Positions 34,839 through 42,025 of a DNA stretch of 42,025 bases are shown piece by piece. The stretch is from the NCBI GenBank assembly GCA_022841525.1, contig JALHRI010000013.1, positions 1 through 42,025 of the forward strand. The letters are read 5' to 3'. The stretch comes from Alphaproteobacteria bacterium (GTDB lineage: Bacteria; Pseudomonadota; Alphaproteobacteria; Rickettsiales; UBA3002). A program made the position numbers and the translations under genes. The notes beneath the pieces were generated by a model. The model saw nothing but the letters and a program-made list of their open reading frames with translations, was not told where the DNA came from and did not search any database. Numbering within the stretch: position 1 is the first letter of the stretch; each line of letters begins with the position of its first letter.

Positions 34839-35566
34839 ATGCCCTCCTTCGTGGTCAGTTCGTAATCTTTAATGTCAGCCAGCGTGCCCAGTGCCTGCAA
34901 ATAGGCGATCAGTGCGTCCATTTCAGAGACAAAGTGCGGCTGGCCGTCAAAATCACGGGCGTTGACTTTCTCGCCGTAGCGCTCGGTCAGACCGCTCGTA
35001 TCCGAATCGTTGTGCGCCTGCGCCATCGCATCGTTATAGGCTTGCTCCACCATCGCATCGCTATAGGGCACACCCACGATTTGCTGCGCACGCATTAAAC
35101 GTTTGAGCGAGACCAAATCCGCCCCGCGCTCGAGCATGAAACTATAGGCGGGCATAATCGATTCAGGCACCACATCGCGCGGACGTTTCATGTGCGCGGC
35201 GTGCCACTCATCGGAATATTTGCCGCCCACGCGCGCCAGATCTGGCCCGATACGTTTGGATCCCCATAAAAACGGATGGTCATACATGCTTTCTGCCGCC
35301 AGCGAATAATGGCCGTAGCGTTCCACCTCATCGCGCAGCGGGCGAATCTGCTGGCTGTGGCACGACGAGCAGTTCTCGCGCATGTAAATCTGCTTACCCA
35401 CCAACTCCAGCGGCGTGTAGGGGCGCATGCCGGAAACTTTCTCAATCGTGGTTTCAATCCGAAAGAGCGGGACGATTTCCACCAGCCCGCCAATCAACAC
35501 CACGACCACGATAAAGATCAGCAGCAGGATCGAGTTTTTCTCAAGTTTGGTGTGATGTTTAAGCAT
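34835..35566 (-). CDS. ccoO: cbb3 oxidase subunit II, monoheme cytochrome c (CcoO)
   Basis: Monoheme c subunit of the cbb3 oxidase. The 243-aa product has an N-terminal membrane anchor (about 12-32), [21 protein letters not shown] with heme site C66-S-S-C69-H70, and the axial Met in [13 protein letters not shown] lies upstream of the ATG. Normally ccoO follows ccoN within a few bases; here 644 nt carrying an antisense PemK/MazF-like gene lie between them, so either transcription reads through or ccoO needs another promoter. Confidence 0.96.
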   Translation of the reverse strand: MLKHHTKLEKNSILLLIFIVVVVLIGGLVEIVPLFRIETTIEKVSGMRPYTPLELVGKQIYMRENCSSCHSQQIRPLRDEVERYGHYSLAAESMYDHPFLWGSKRIGPDLARVGGKYSDEWHAAHMKRPRDVVPESIMPAYSFMLERGADLVSLKRLMRAQQIVGVPYSDAMVEQAYNDAMAQAHNDSDTSGLTERYGEKVNARDFDGQPHFVSEMDALIAYLQALGTLADIKDYELTTKEGM

Positions 35567-35615
35567 AAAAAACCTCGTTGTCTTGAGGGGAATTAGAATC
35601 TAAGTAGGGAGTCAT

Positions 35616-36026
35616 ATGGCAATTCGTATTCCTCCTCACGCAGGGCAAATTCTCATTTGCGACTATCATGGATTTGTGATCCCAGAAATGGTCAAGCGCA
35701 GACCGGCAATCGTCATTTCTCCAAAGCCACGCAGAGACATTGGGTTGTGCACCATTGTTCCCCTCAGCACCACTCCACCGAGAATTATCGAAAGGCATCA
35801 CGTGCAGATCAATCTTCCTCAAGAACTTTTTGCGCACGCTGGCCTTGAGGAATGTTGCTGGGCTAAATGCGACATATTCAATACACTCAGCCTCGCACGG
35901 CTTGACTTGTTCCGCCTCGGTAGAAACACGGACGGAAAGCGACGTTATAGCCATTACTGCATTGATGCGATGACCCTTGACGCTGTACGGAGGGCCGTCT
36001 TCTCCTGCATCACCGGCGTATCTTGA
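35616..36026 (+). CDS. PemK/MazF-like toxin-family protein, antisense within the cbb3 operon
   Basis: A 136-aa protein with the PemK/MazF beta-barrel signature: GQILICDYHGF, PEMVKRRPAIVISPK, then CTIVPLSTTPP, and CCWAKCDIFNTLSLARLDLFRLGRN with KRRY further on. MazF/PemK proteins are mRNA-cutting toxins, but the subgroup with the PEMVKRRP and CWAKCD motifs often occurs without an obvious antitoxin, and activity is unproven. AGGGAG precedes the ATG, and a terminator follows at 36166-36198. It lies on the opposite strand between ccoN and ccoO, and no antitoxin-like gene flanks it. This looks like an insertion into the oxidase operon. Confidence 0.85.
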   Translation: MAIRIPPHAGQILICDYHGFVIPEMVKRRPAIVISPKPRRDIGLCTIVPLSTTPPRIIERHHVQINLPQELFAHAGLEECCWAKCDIFNTLSLARLDLFRLGRNTDGKRRYSHYCIDAMTLDAVRRAVFSCITGVS

Positions 36027-36165
36027 CTTTTGCATTATCTTGTGGGAAGATTCAGTCGTTTCCTCCGTACGGTAACCCTGTACGTCGAGGCTCAAGACCT
36101 CTTCGGGGGCCACTGCGCCAACAGGCGATAACCAAGCCCGCGCGCAGTGCAGTCTGATCTCAGAG

Positions 36166-36198
36166 CCGCGCCTGATGGATGCCATAGGCGCGGTTTTT
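36166..36198 (+). terminator. Rho-independent terminator after the PemK/MazF-like gene
   Basis: CCGCGCCT (36166-36173) pairs with AGGCGCGG (36186-36193), with extra pairing inside the loop (ATGG/CCAT), followed by TTTTT (36194-36198). The T-run is on the plus strand, so it serves the toxin-like gene. On the minus strand, the direction of the cbb3 genes, the stem is not followed by T's, so ccoN transcripts might pass through, though the stem would still form in the RNA. Confidence 0.85.
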
Positions 36199-36210
36199 AT
36201 TGGTGCAACG

Positions 36211-37662
36211 CTATGCATAATTTACCTTCTTGCCATCTGCGCACTGGCAGGTGGCGCATTGCTTCGAGCACCCCGTAATGGTTCGGTAGCAGTTATAGAT
36301 CATGATCCCCATGCCGATTAGATACAACAGCCCACCGAGCGCGCGGATCAGGTAGTAGGGGTGCATCGCCTCCACGGTTTCGATGAAGGAATATTGCAGG
36401 AAGCCCATGCTGTCATAGGCGCGCCACATCAGGCCTTGCATAATGCCTGCCACCCACATCGCGGTGATGTAGAGCACAATGCCGATGGTGGCGACCCAAA
36501 GGTGAATGTTCACCAGCCGCATCGAGTAGAGCTCCTTTTTCTTCCACAACACCGGCACCAGATGATACAGCGCACCGAAGCTGATAAACGCCACCCAGCC
36601 CAGCGCACCGGAATGTACGTGACCAATGGTCCAGTCGGTATAGTGCGAGAGGGCGTTGACGGTTTTGATCGACATGAGCGGGCCTTCAAATGTACTCATC
36701 CCGTAAAATGCGAGCGAGACAATCATGAAGCGCAGCACCGGATCATCGCGCAGTTTGTTCCACGCACCCGATAGCGTCATCACCCCGTTAATCATACCGC
36801 CCCAGGAAGGCATCCACAGCATGATGGAAAAGGTCATGCCGAGCGTTTGCGCCCAGTCTGGCAGCGCGGTGTAATGCAGATGGTGCGGCCCCGCCCAGAT
36901 ATAAATAAAAATCAGCGACCAGAAATGCAGGATCGAAAGCCGGTAGGAATAGACCGGTCGCTCGGCACGTTTGGGGATGAAATAATACATGATCCCCAGA
37001 AAGCCGGCGGTTAAGAAAAACCCGACCGCGTTATGGCCATACCACCACTGAATCAGCGCGGATTGTACCCCGCCCCAAAGCGGCACGCTGGCACTATCGG
37101 TGATCGAAAGCGGCACGCTCACGCCGTTGACCAAATGCAGCACCGCCACGGTCGCGATGAAGGCAAGGAAGAACCAGTTTGCCACGTAAATATGCGGTTC
37201 CTCGCGCTTGGCAAGCGTCATCAGGAAAATCAGTAAATACGCGACCCACACCACCGTGAGCCACAGATCGGCGTACCATTCAGGCTCAGAATATTCTTTG
37301 TTCTGCGTAATGCCCAGCACATAACCCAGTGCTGCCATCACGATGAAGGCCTGATAGCCCCAGAAGGTAAAATTGGCGAGCTTGTCATTCCATAGTCGGG
37401 CATGACACGTGCGCTGTACAATGTGATACGAGGTGGCAAACAGCACGCAGCCACCAAACGCAAAGACCACGCCTGACGTATGCACAGGGCGCAGGCGGCC
37501 AAAGGTAAAATACGGTTCCAAATTGAGATCGGGAAACGCCATTTGCAGCGCAATCACCAGCCCCACCAGCATGCCGACAAAGCCCCAGAACATCGCGGCG
37601 ATGGTGAATTTCTTGACGATGTCGTCGTTATAAATGGGCGCAGTGCGCGTGGGAGTTTGCAT
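36211..37662 (-). CDS. ccoN: cbb3 oxidase catalytic subunit I (CcoN)
   Basis: Catalytic subunit of the high-affinity cbb3 oxidase. The 483-aa, twelve-helix protein carries all expected ligands: H61 (heme b, in [14 protein letters not shown]), H210, H260 and H261 for CuB, H348 and H350 for the hemes, the cross-linked Tyr Y254 and E326. These sit at a constant +3 offset from the well-known Pseudomonas stutzeri enzyme for H207, Y251, H257, H258 and E323. The C-terminus ends in an unusual Cys-rich tail ([16 protein letters not shown]), close to the point where the PemK/MazF-like insertion begins. It starts three nt after the upstream TauE/DsbD-like gene. Confidence 0.97.
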   Translation of the reverse strand: MQTPTRTAPIYNDDIVKKFTIAAMFWGFVGMLVGLVIALQMAFPDLNLEPYFTFGRLRPVHTSGVVFAFGGCVLFATSYHIVQRTCHARLWNDKLANFTFWGYQAFIVMAALGYVLGITQNKEYSEPEWYADLWLTVVWVAYLLIFLMTLAKREEPHIYVANWFFLAFIATVAVLHLVNGVSVPLSITDSASVPLWGGVQSALIQWWYGHNAVGFFLTAGFLGIMYYFIPKRAERPVYSYRLSILHFWSLIFIYIWAGPHHLHYTALPDWAQTLGMTFSIMLWMPSWGGMINGVMTLSGAWNKLRDDPVLRFMIVSLAFYGMSTFEGPLMSIKTVNALSHYTDWTIGHVHSGALGWVAFISFGALYHLVPVLWKKKELYSMRLVNIHLWVATIGIVLYITAMWVAGIMQGLMWRAYDSMGFLQYSFIETVEAMHPYYLIRALGGLLYLIGMGIMIYNCYRTITGCSKQCATCQCADGKKVNYA

Positions 37663-37665
37663 CTC

Positions 37666-38313
37666 TTACCTCACTTCTTTTGCTGCCAGCGCCAGTAACG
37701 CCAGCCCGTTAAACGCCATGCCGTAACGGCCTATGCCGCGCATGGCATCTCGCCATTTAAGGGCAAGCATTGCCACCCCACCACTTGCCACCAGTAACGC
37801 TGGAATGGTGCCCAGCACAAACAGCCACATGGCCACCATGGCGGCCAATGGACTTGCAAGCGTTGCGGCCATCATCATCGCCGCATAAATGAGGCCGCAG
37901 GGCATAAAGCTCATCAGCGCCCCGCGCAAAAAACCGTTCTCTGGCGCAGTGGACAGCAGCGGATGCCGGCTTGGCACCAGCGCGCTGACTAAAAACAACC
38001 CGCCAGCGATGACCATCATCGCCGCCGACACTCGCGGCCAATAACTTGCCGTGGTGAGTTGTTTTGAAAGCAGCGCTGCAAAAAAGCCAAGCATACCATA
38101 GGCAACAAGCCGACCCACATGATACTGCCACTGCGATGCGGCGCTCATTTTTTTACCGCAGCTTCCGCCGCAGGCTGACTGGCATGCGACCACCGGCCCG
38201 CACATGATGAGGCAGTGGGTGAGGCTACCCATCAGCCCTCCCAGAAAAAATACGGCAAACATGCCCCCACTTTGGGAAAACGCGGCCGAACAATGTGCGA
38301 GTAATGCTTCCAT
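37666..38313 (-). CDS. TauE/SafE or DsbD_2-type membrane protein at the head of the cbb3 operon
   Basis: A 215-aa protein with about six hydrophobic segments. It has a GSLTHCLIMCGPVVACQ motif near the N-terminus, as in the cytochrome biogenesis/'sulfite exporter' DsbD_2 group often encoded beside ccoGHIS, and a second Cys-rich loop (CGGSCGKK). FMPCGLIYAAMMMA in the middle is the paired signature. Such proteins are thought to work in metal or thiol transport for oxidase maturation, but the substrate is not proven. Here it precedes ccoN (3-nt gap) rather than following ccoS, and receives the FNR-box promoter. Confidence 0.85.
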   Translation of the reverse strand: MEALLAHCSAAFSQSGGMFAVFFLGGLMGSLTHCLIMCGPVVACQSACGGSCGKKMSAASQWQYHVGRLVAYGMLGFFAALLSKQLTTASYWPRVSAAMMVIAGGLFLVSALVPSRHPLLSTAPENGFLRGALMSFMPCGLIYAAMMMAATLASPLAAMVAMWLFVLGTIPALLVASGGVAMLALKWRDAMRGIGRYGMAFNGLALLALAAKEVR

Positions 38314-38319
38314 CCAACA

Positions 38320-38348
38320 CCTTAATTCGAAGCACTTTATAATTAAGG
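38320..38348. promoter_or_regulatory. Inverted repeat over the -10 region of the cbb3 promoter
   Basis: CCTTAATT (38320-38327) and AATTAAGG (38341-38348) are exact inverted repeats 13 nt apart. Between and overlapping them, on the minus strand, lies TATAAA (38336-38341), a good -10 candidate 19 nt after the FNR box. A repressor binding here would block the promoter; alternatively, the leader RNA could form a hairpin. Confidence 0.45.
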
Positions 38349-38360
38349 CGTTCTAGCGCC

Positions 38361-38374
38361 TTGATTTGAGTCAA
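38361..38374 (-). promoter_or_regulatory. FNR-type box upstream of the cbb3 locus
   Basis: On the minus strand the site reads TTGACTCAAATCAA, nine of ten matches to TTGAT-N4-ATCAA, 48 nt upstream of the first gene of the cbb3 locus. FNR/FixK control of cbb3 genes is a well-established pattern in Alphaproteobacteria. The -10 candidate TATAAA lies 19 nt downstream. The rest of the 306-nt gap (38375-38619) shows no further gene or strong repeat. Confidence 0.82.
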
Positions 38375-38619
38375 GACCAGAGTTGCTTCTATCGCAATGC
38401 GTTGGAACGGTAGGTAAGAATTGAGGAACGATAGGTTCGAATGGCACAATACTGGCTGGGTAAAAGTCTGTTTAGAAAAATGCTTCTCAGTAGCCCAGAA
38501 AAATAAGCAAAGAACATGTCTTGCTTCTTACTGTGGGCGCATCATAAAAAATCCAATGCAGATTCTACGTTGAAATCCCTGGTGGGTTTGAGCAGTATCA
38601 CTATGTAGGGAGTAGAGTT

Positions 38620-39741
38620 TTGAGCCAAACAATCTGCCAGCGCTGCGTGATGGATACCACCGATCCGAACATCGTGTTTTTTGGGGCGGAGGGCTGCAAT
38701 CACTGCATCGCCGCCACCGCAAGGCTGGCCAAGGATGTGCCGCCCGATTCTGATGTTGACGCGCGGCTTGCCGAATGCGTCGCATGGGTCAAAGCGCGCG
38801 GCAAAGCTAGGCGCTATGACGTGCTGCTGGGTATTTCTGGCGGGGCCGACTCGTCCGTACTCGCGGTGGAGGCGATGAAGCTGGGGTTACGCCCACTGGC
38901 CGTGCATGTCGATAATGGCTGGAACTCGGATTTGGCAGTCAGCAACATTGCCGAGCTGCTCAAGCGCCTCAATATCGACCTCGTGACGAACGTGTTGCAG
39001 TGGGACGAAATCCGCGACATGCAGCGCGCCTATCTCAAAGCGGGTGTGGTGGATATTGAGTGTGTCGCGGATCACGCGATTATCGCAACGTTATATAAGA
39101 CGGCGGCGAAGCACGGCATCCCCACCATTTTGGCGGGCACGAATGTGCGTACGGAATCCATCCTCCCCACCGCATGGGTGCATGATAAGCGCGACGGTAA
39201 AAGTGTGCGGGCGATTCATCGCCGCTTCGGCACGGTGAAGTTGAAGCACTACCCATTCCTTTCACCGCTCGAACTGCTGACGGCGATTTTCATCCGCAAG
39301 ATTCGATTCGTGCCGTTACTCAACTATCTGAAATACGACATAGACGCGGCCATTGCGAAACTCGAGTCTGAGTATGGCTATCGCCCCTATGCGCGCAAGC
39401 ATGGCGAGTCGCGCTTCACGCGCTTTTTCCAAGAATATATTTTGCCGACGCGTTGGGGTATCGACAAGCGTAAGGCGCATCTTTCGAGTCTTATCGTGAG
39501 CGGCGCGATGACGCGTGAACAGGCGCTCGAAGCACTTAAAAAGCCGCTTTATGAGCTGCAGGAGCAGGAATCCGACATCGAATATATCTGCAAAAAGCTG
39601 GGCTTTACCCGCGCTGAATTTGACGAGTTGATGGCGCAGCCCAAAGCGCGTCACCGCGATTTTGCGAATAATGCTTGGATGTTCGATATGAACAATCCTA
39701 TAACGCTGATGATAAGATGCTTCGCGCGTGGCGGGACATAA
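38620..39741 (+). CDS. N-acetyl sugar amidotransferase (WbpG/PseA-like)
   Basis: A 373-aa PP-loop ATP-pyrophosphatase. It has an N-terminal Cys pair set (C6, C9 in CQRCVMDTTDP and C26, C29 in GCNHC), the PP-loop SGGADSS (73-79), VDNGWNSDLAV, and GTNVRTESILP in the second half. This is the WbpG/PseA-type family, which adds an amidino group to surface sugars in O-antigen or pseudaminic-type pathways. TTG 38620 is used, with AGGGAG 10 nt before it. It is followed with one nt spacing by an O-antigen-type ABC exporter, so the sugar is probably part of an exported polysaccharide. Confidence 0.92.
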   Translation: MSQTICQRCVMDTTDPNIVFFGAEGCNHCIAATARLAKDVPPDSDVDARLAECVAWVKARGKARRYDVLLGISGGADSSVLAVEAMKLGLRPLAVHVDNGWNSDLAVSNIAELLKRLNIDLVTNVLQWDEIRDMQRAYLKAGVVDIECVADHAIIATLYKTAAKHGIPTILAGTNVRTESILPTAWVHDKRDGKSVRAIHRRFGTVKLKHYPFLSPLELLTAIFIRKIRFVPLLNYLKYDIDAAIAKLESEYGYRPYARKHGESRFTRFFQEYILPTRWGIDKRKAHLSSLIVSGAMTREQALEALKKPLYELQEQESDIEYICKKLGFTRAEFDELMAQPKARHRDFANNAWMFDMNNPITLMIRCFARGGT

Positions 39742-39742
39742 T

Positions 39743-40525
39743 ATGAAGATACTCAACAGTTTTATTTCGCAATTCAGCTTGCTGCTGCGCTCGGTAAAAG
39801 TCGAAGCGCGCGCGCAACATGCAGGCACCGTACTTGGCATGTTCTGGATTGTGCTTGGGCCATTCCTACTACTCTCGCTTTATGCGGTGATTTACTCGGT
39901 CATCTTCGATATTCGTGTACCCAATTTCTCGCGCGCCGAATATGTGCTCAACGTATTTTCTGGCCTCGTCTTATTCCTTGCTTTCTCACAAGCCATGGCG
40001 ACCTCCACCAACGCGCTACAAAAAGAAGCCAAGCTGGTCTTCAGTAATTTCCCTGCCGAGTTCATTCCCACCAAGGCAGTCATCGTTTCCTATCTTGTGT
40101 TGCTACCTGCCACCGCCTTCGTATTGATAGGCGATGCCGTCTTCTCCAAACCAAGCTGGCATTTGCTGCTGCTACCAGTGGTGGCGCTTTTTCAACTTAT
40201 GTTCTCGATTGGTCTTGGTTGTTTGCTTTCACTACTCGGCCTCGTGATGCGCGATGTTAGCTTCATCATCCAATATCTCGTGATTGCGATGCTGGTCGTG
40301 ACACCCATCGCCTACACGCCCGACATGGTTCCTGCCTCAATTAAACCGCTGCTTTACATAAACCCGCTCTATTATTTTGTCTCGGCGAATCAGCATCTGA
40401 TTCTGATGAATACATTGCCACCGATGATTGAAATAGTTTTGGGTGCGGGGCTCTCGGTCGCCATGCTGCTGATTGGCGTGGCGCTTTTCAAGCGTGCCCG
40501 CATGGCGATGTTGGACCTACTCTAA
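39743..40525 (+). CDS. ABC-2 type polysaccharide export permease (Wzm-like)
   Basis: A 260-aa membrane protein with six hydrophobic segments and the ABC-2 pattern of polysaccharide exporters: amphipathic N-terminus, GMFWIVLGPFLLLSLYAVIYSVIF, EFIPTKAVIVSYLVLLPA, and TPIAYTPDMVPASIKPLLYINPLYYFVSANQ (key part INPLYYFV). It would carry an undecaprenyl-linked glycan across the inner membrane with the ATPase encoded next. ATG 39743 is favoured over GTG 39728, which lies inside the upstream gene. Its TAA shares one base with the next ATG. Confidence 0.9.
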   Translation: MKILNSFISQFSLLLRSVKVEARAQHAGTVLGMFWIVLGPFLLLSLYAVIYSVIFDIRVPNFSRAEYVLNVFSGLVLFLAFSQAMATSTNALQKEAKLVFSNFPAEFIPTKAVIVSYLVLLPATAFVLIGDAVFSKPSWHLLLLPVVALFQLMFSIGLGCLLSLLGLVMRDVSFIIQYLVIAMLVVTPIAYTPDMVPASIKPLLYINPLYYFVSANQHLILMNTLPPMIEIVLGAGLSVAMLLIGVALFKRARMAMLDLL

Positions 40526-41826
40526 TGACGACCGCTATCGCAATTGAGGGGGTGAGCAAGCATTACCCCGTATTCAGCCATCCGTGGCAGGCGGTGAGAT
40601 ATCTCTTCGGCGTTATCAAAAACGGCACCACGCGCATTCCCAAAGGCACGCATGCTGTCGCCGCACTCAGTAATGTAAATTTGACCATTGCACGCGGTGA
40701 ACGCATCGGTGTGATTGGCCGCAACGGCGCGGGTAAATCCACGCTGCTCAAACTCATCGCGGGGGACTTTACACCGACTGAAGGGCACTTCACGATTGAT
40801 GGCAATGTCTATTGCCTGCTGCCAGGTTCGGTGAGTTTTTCCTTCGAACAAACGGTGGAAGAAAATGCGCGCCAGCATCTGAGTTATCTTGAATTGAGCG
40901 CGGCGGATATGGCCGCGCGCCTCAAAGAAATTGAGAATTTTGTCGAGCTGGGCGAATATTTCCACCAGCCCGTCAAAAACCTTTCGTTGGGGATGCGCAT
41001 CCGCGCTGAGTTCGCAGTCGCCACTTCGCAAACGGCGGATATCGTCGTCATCGACGAGGTGCTCGGCGCAGGTGATATTTACTGGTCGGAGAAAATCGCC
41101 CGCCGCATGGAGCAGCTTTGTGCAGGCGGCACCACATTACTACTGGTGTCTCACTCGCTCGATCAGATTAACCGCTACTGCGAGCGCGCCGTGTGGATCG
41201 AGCGCGGCAAAGTTGTGATGGATGGACCAACCTTAGAAGTCACCAAACGCTATGAAGGGTTTTTGGAGCGCCTGAGTTGGCAGACGCAGGATGTGGATGA
41301 TAAAAGCGTCACCATCGAGAACGTTGCTGCACAGATGGGCGACGAGATTCTACCCGATAGCGGCCAGCAGGTCATCCGTTGGCCAGGGCGTGGCGATGTA
41401 CTGATTACAGGTGTATGGCTGAACGGTGAGGGCGCCAATGCACTTGAGTTGAATGAGAGTGACGCTCTCAGCTTCCGCATTATATTACGTGCGCAAAAGC
41501 CTGGCCATCACAGCCTACGCTATCTGCTTACCTTCTGGGACACATACGGCAAACGCACTGGCGTGATGGAGAACGTCGACGACAACGTGCAGTTTGGTGA
41601 TTCGTTGACTCACGAAGTCACCGTAAACCGCGCGCAGATTGGGCTTGCTGCAGGGCATTACTTCATCACCATCAGCCTGAAAGACGCGCAGGCCTGCTTG
41701 GCTACGACACTGGAAAGTCAGATCCGACTTGATGTGCTCTATCGGTCGTTCAAAATTACAGTAAAATCCTCGACATTTCATAGACATGATGGGTTCCAGC
41801 CGATATATAGGCTCCGAATTTCGTAA
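40525..41826 (+). CDS. Polysaccharide ABC transporter ATPase with C-terminal substrate domain (Wzt-like)
   Basis: A 433-aa ATPase. The first 240 residues form the nucleotide-binding domain with Walker A GRNGAGKS (65-72), signature LSLGM (153-157), Walker B IVVIDE (173-178) and switch H210. The remaining 190 residues resemble the Wzt C-terminal beta-sandwich that recognises the non-reducing end cap of an O-polysaccharide. This points to a chain whose length is set by a terminal modification and exported after cytoplasmic completion. It is coupled with the permease gene by a one-base overlap. Confidence 0.93.
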   Translation: MTTAIAIEGVSKHYPVFSHPWQAVRYLFGVIKNGTTRIPKGTHAVAALSNVNLTIARGERIGVIGRNGAGKSTLLKLIAGDFTPTEGHFTIDGNVYCLLPGSVSFSFEQTVEENARQHLSYLELSAADMAARLKEIENFVELGEYFHQPVKNLSLGMRIRAEFAVATSQTADIVVIDEVLGAGDIYWSEKIARRMEQLCAGGTTLLLVSHSLDQINRYCERAVWIERGKVVMDGPTLEVTKRYEGFLERLSWQTQDVDDKSVTIENVAAQMGDEILPDSGQQVIRWPGRGDVLITGVWLNGEGANALELNESDALSFRIILRAQKPGHHSLRYLLTFWDTYGKRTGVMENVDDNVQFGDSLTHEVTVNRAQIGLAAGHYFITISLKDAQACLATTLESQIRLDVLYRSFKITVKSSTFHRHDGFQPIYRLRIS

Positions 41827-41847
41827 GAGGTTTCTCAAGGAGCTTGA

Positions 41848-42025
41848 ATGTTAACCGAATACGCTAAAAAGCAGATTTTGCTGAAACCACGCTATCGCCA
41901 GTCGTGTGCTGCACTCGGTGCAGTACTCAACCGTGCGGGTTATGCACTGATTGTCGCATCACGCAATCTGGTGCGTTTCATGAACCACCATGTCACGCAC
42001 GAAGCGTCGGACTGGTTTGTGCATG
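41848..42025 (+). CDS. 5' end of a gene cut by the window edge
   Basis: An open frame starts at ATG 41848, with AAGGAGC about 10 nt upstream, and runs off the window after 59 codons. The product begins MLTEYAKKQILLKPRY and contains a hydrophobic stretch (GYALIVASRNLVRF). It lies 21 nt after the Wzt-like gene in the same direction, so it is probably part of the polysaccharide locus, for example a glycosyltransferase or a modifying enzyme. The family cannot be told from this part. Confidence 0.7.
   Translation, partial: MLTEYAKKQILLKPRYRQSCAALGAVLNRAGYALIVASRNLVRFMNHHVTHEASDWFVH

Noticed and set aside
35573-36098. Short inverted words GTCTTGAG and CTCAAGAC on either side of the PemK/MazF-like gene as element ends
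   Set aside because: Only eight bases, not at the exact borders with ccoO and ccoN, and no target duplication could be seen.
35559-36218. 219-codon open frame on the minus strand across the PemK/MazF-like gene
   Set aside because: It is the shadow of the plus-strand gene, overlaps ccoO and ccoN at both ends, and its translation has no recognisable family pattern, whereas the plus-strand frame has clear PemK/MazF motifs.
38588-38601. Weak FNR-like site TTGAGCAGTATCAC before the amidotransferase gene
   Set aside because: Eight of ten matches, only about 19 nt before the start codon, which is too close for an activator; more likely chance.

Overview
The window looks like chromosome from an alphaproteobacterium. 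The main evidence is the aa3 oxidase cluster in the order coxB-coxA-ctaB-(small ORF)-ctaG-coxC-DUF983-SURF1, followed by thrC and an M16 peptidase, which is a typical alphaproteobacterial arrangement. A RpoH-type sigma factor and a ccoNOQP-GHIS cluster fit the same group. The order within the class cannot be settled from this sequence. The DNA is moderately GC-rich, genes are tightly packed (many 1-4 nt overlaps), and TTG/GTG starts are common.

Layout. (1) 1-10391: an upstream gene tail, the aa3-type cytochrome c oxidase genes with heme A and CuB assembly factors, then threonine synthase, an M16 metallopeptidase and a pseudouridine synthase. (2) 10353-14374: rpoH with its own sigma70-like promoter, a lone flagellin-like gene, a YggT protein, an unrecognised 326-aa protein and a MaoC-like protein. 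(3) 14469-26197: an acyl-CoA catabolic block on the + strand. It holds an acyl-CoA synthetase, acyl-CoA dehydrogenase, aldehyde dehydrogenase, methylcrotonyl-CoA carboxylase (beta subunit, biotin carboxylase, and a separate biotin-carrier protein), an enoyl-CoA hydratase, HMG-CoA lyase and a thiamine-diphosphate 2-oxoacid decarboxylase. (4) 26309-29663: two outer-membrane proteins, an FNR/CRP-family regulator, a Cys-rich protein and a DUF465 protein. (5) 29677-38313 on the - strand: a complete cbb3 oxidase locus in which a PemK/MazF-like gene lies antisense between ccoN and ccoO. (6) 38620 to the end: start of a surface-polysaccharide locus (sugar amidotransferase, Wzm/Wzt exporter, and a gene cut by the window edge).

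How the parts fit. The cell has both a low-affinity aa3 and a high-affinity cbb3 oxidase. Strong FNR-type boxes precede the cbb3 locus (38361-38374) and sit between ompW and the DUF465 gene (29357-29370), and the regulator at 27526-28257 carries the FNR-type ExxSR recognition helix, which suggests a local low-oxygen regulon. The catabolic block reads as a leucine/isovalerate pathway (liu/yng-like). The added decarboxylase and aldehyde dehydrogenase could let it go from 4-methyl-2-oxopentanoate via isovaleraldehyde and isovalerate to isovaleryl-CoA without the branched-chain oxoacid dehydrogenase complex. This is an inference from gene content.

Several gaps hold palindromic repeats of a few distinct types (151-225, 4662-4760, 11407-11493, 16145-16244, 17507-17584, 24389-24457). 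They look like small dispersed elements, and one of them supplies the 3' end of the HMG-CoA lyase gene. No tRNA, rRNA, CRISPR array or transposase was seen.
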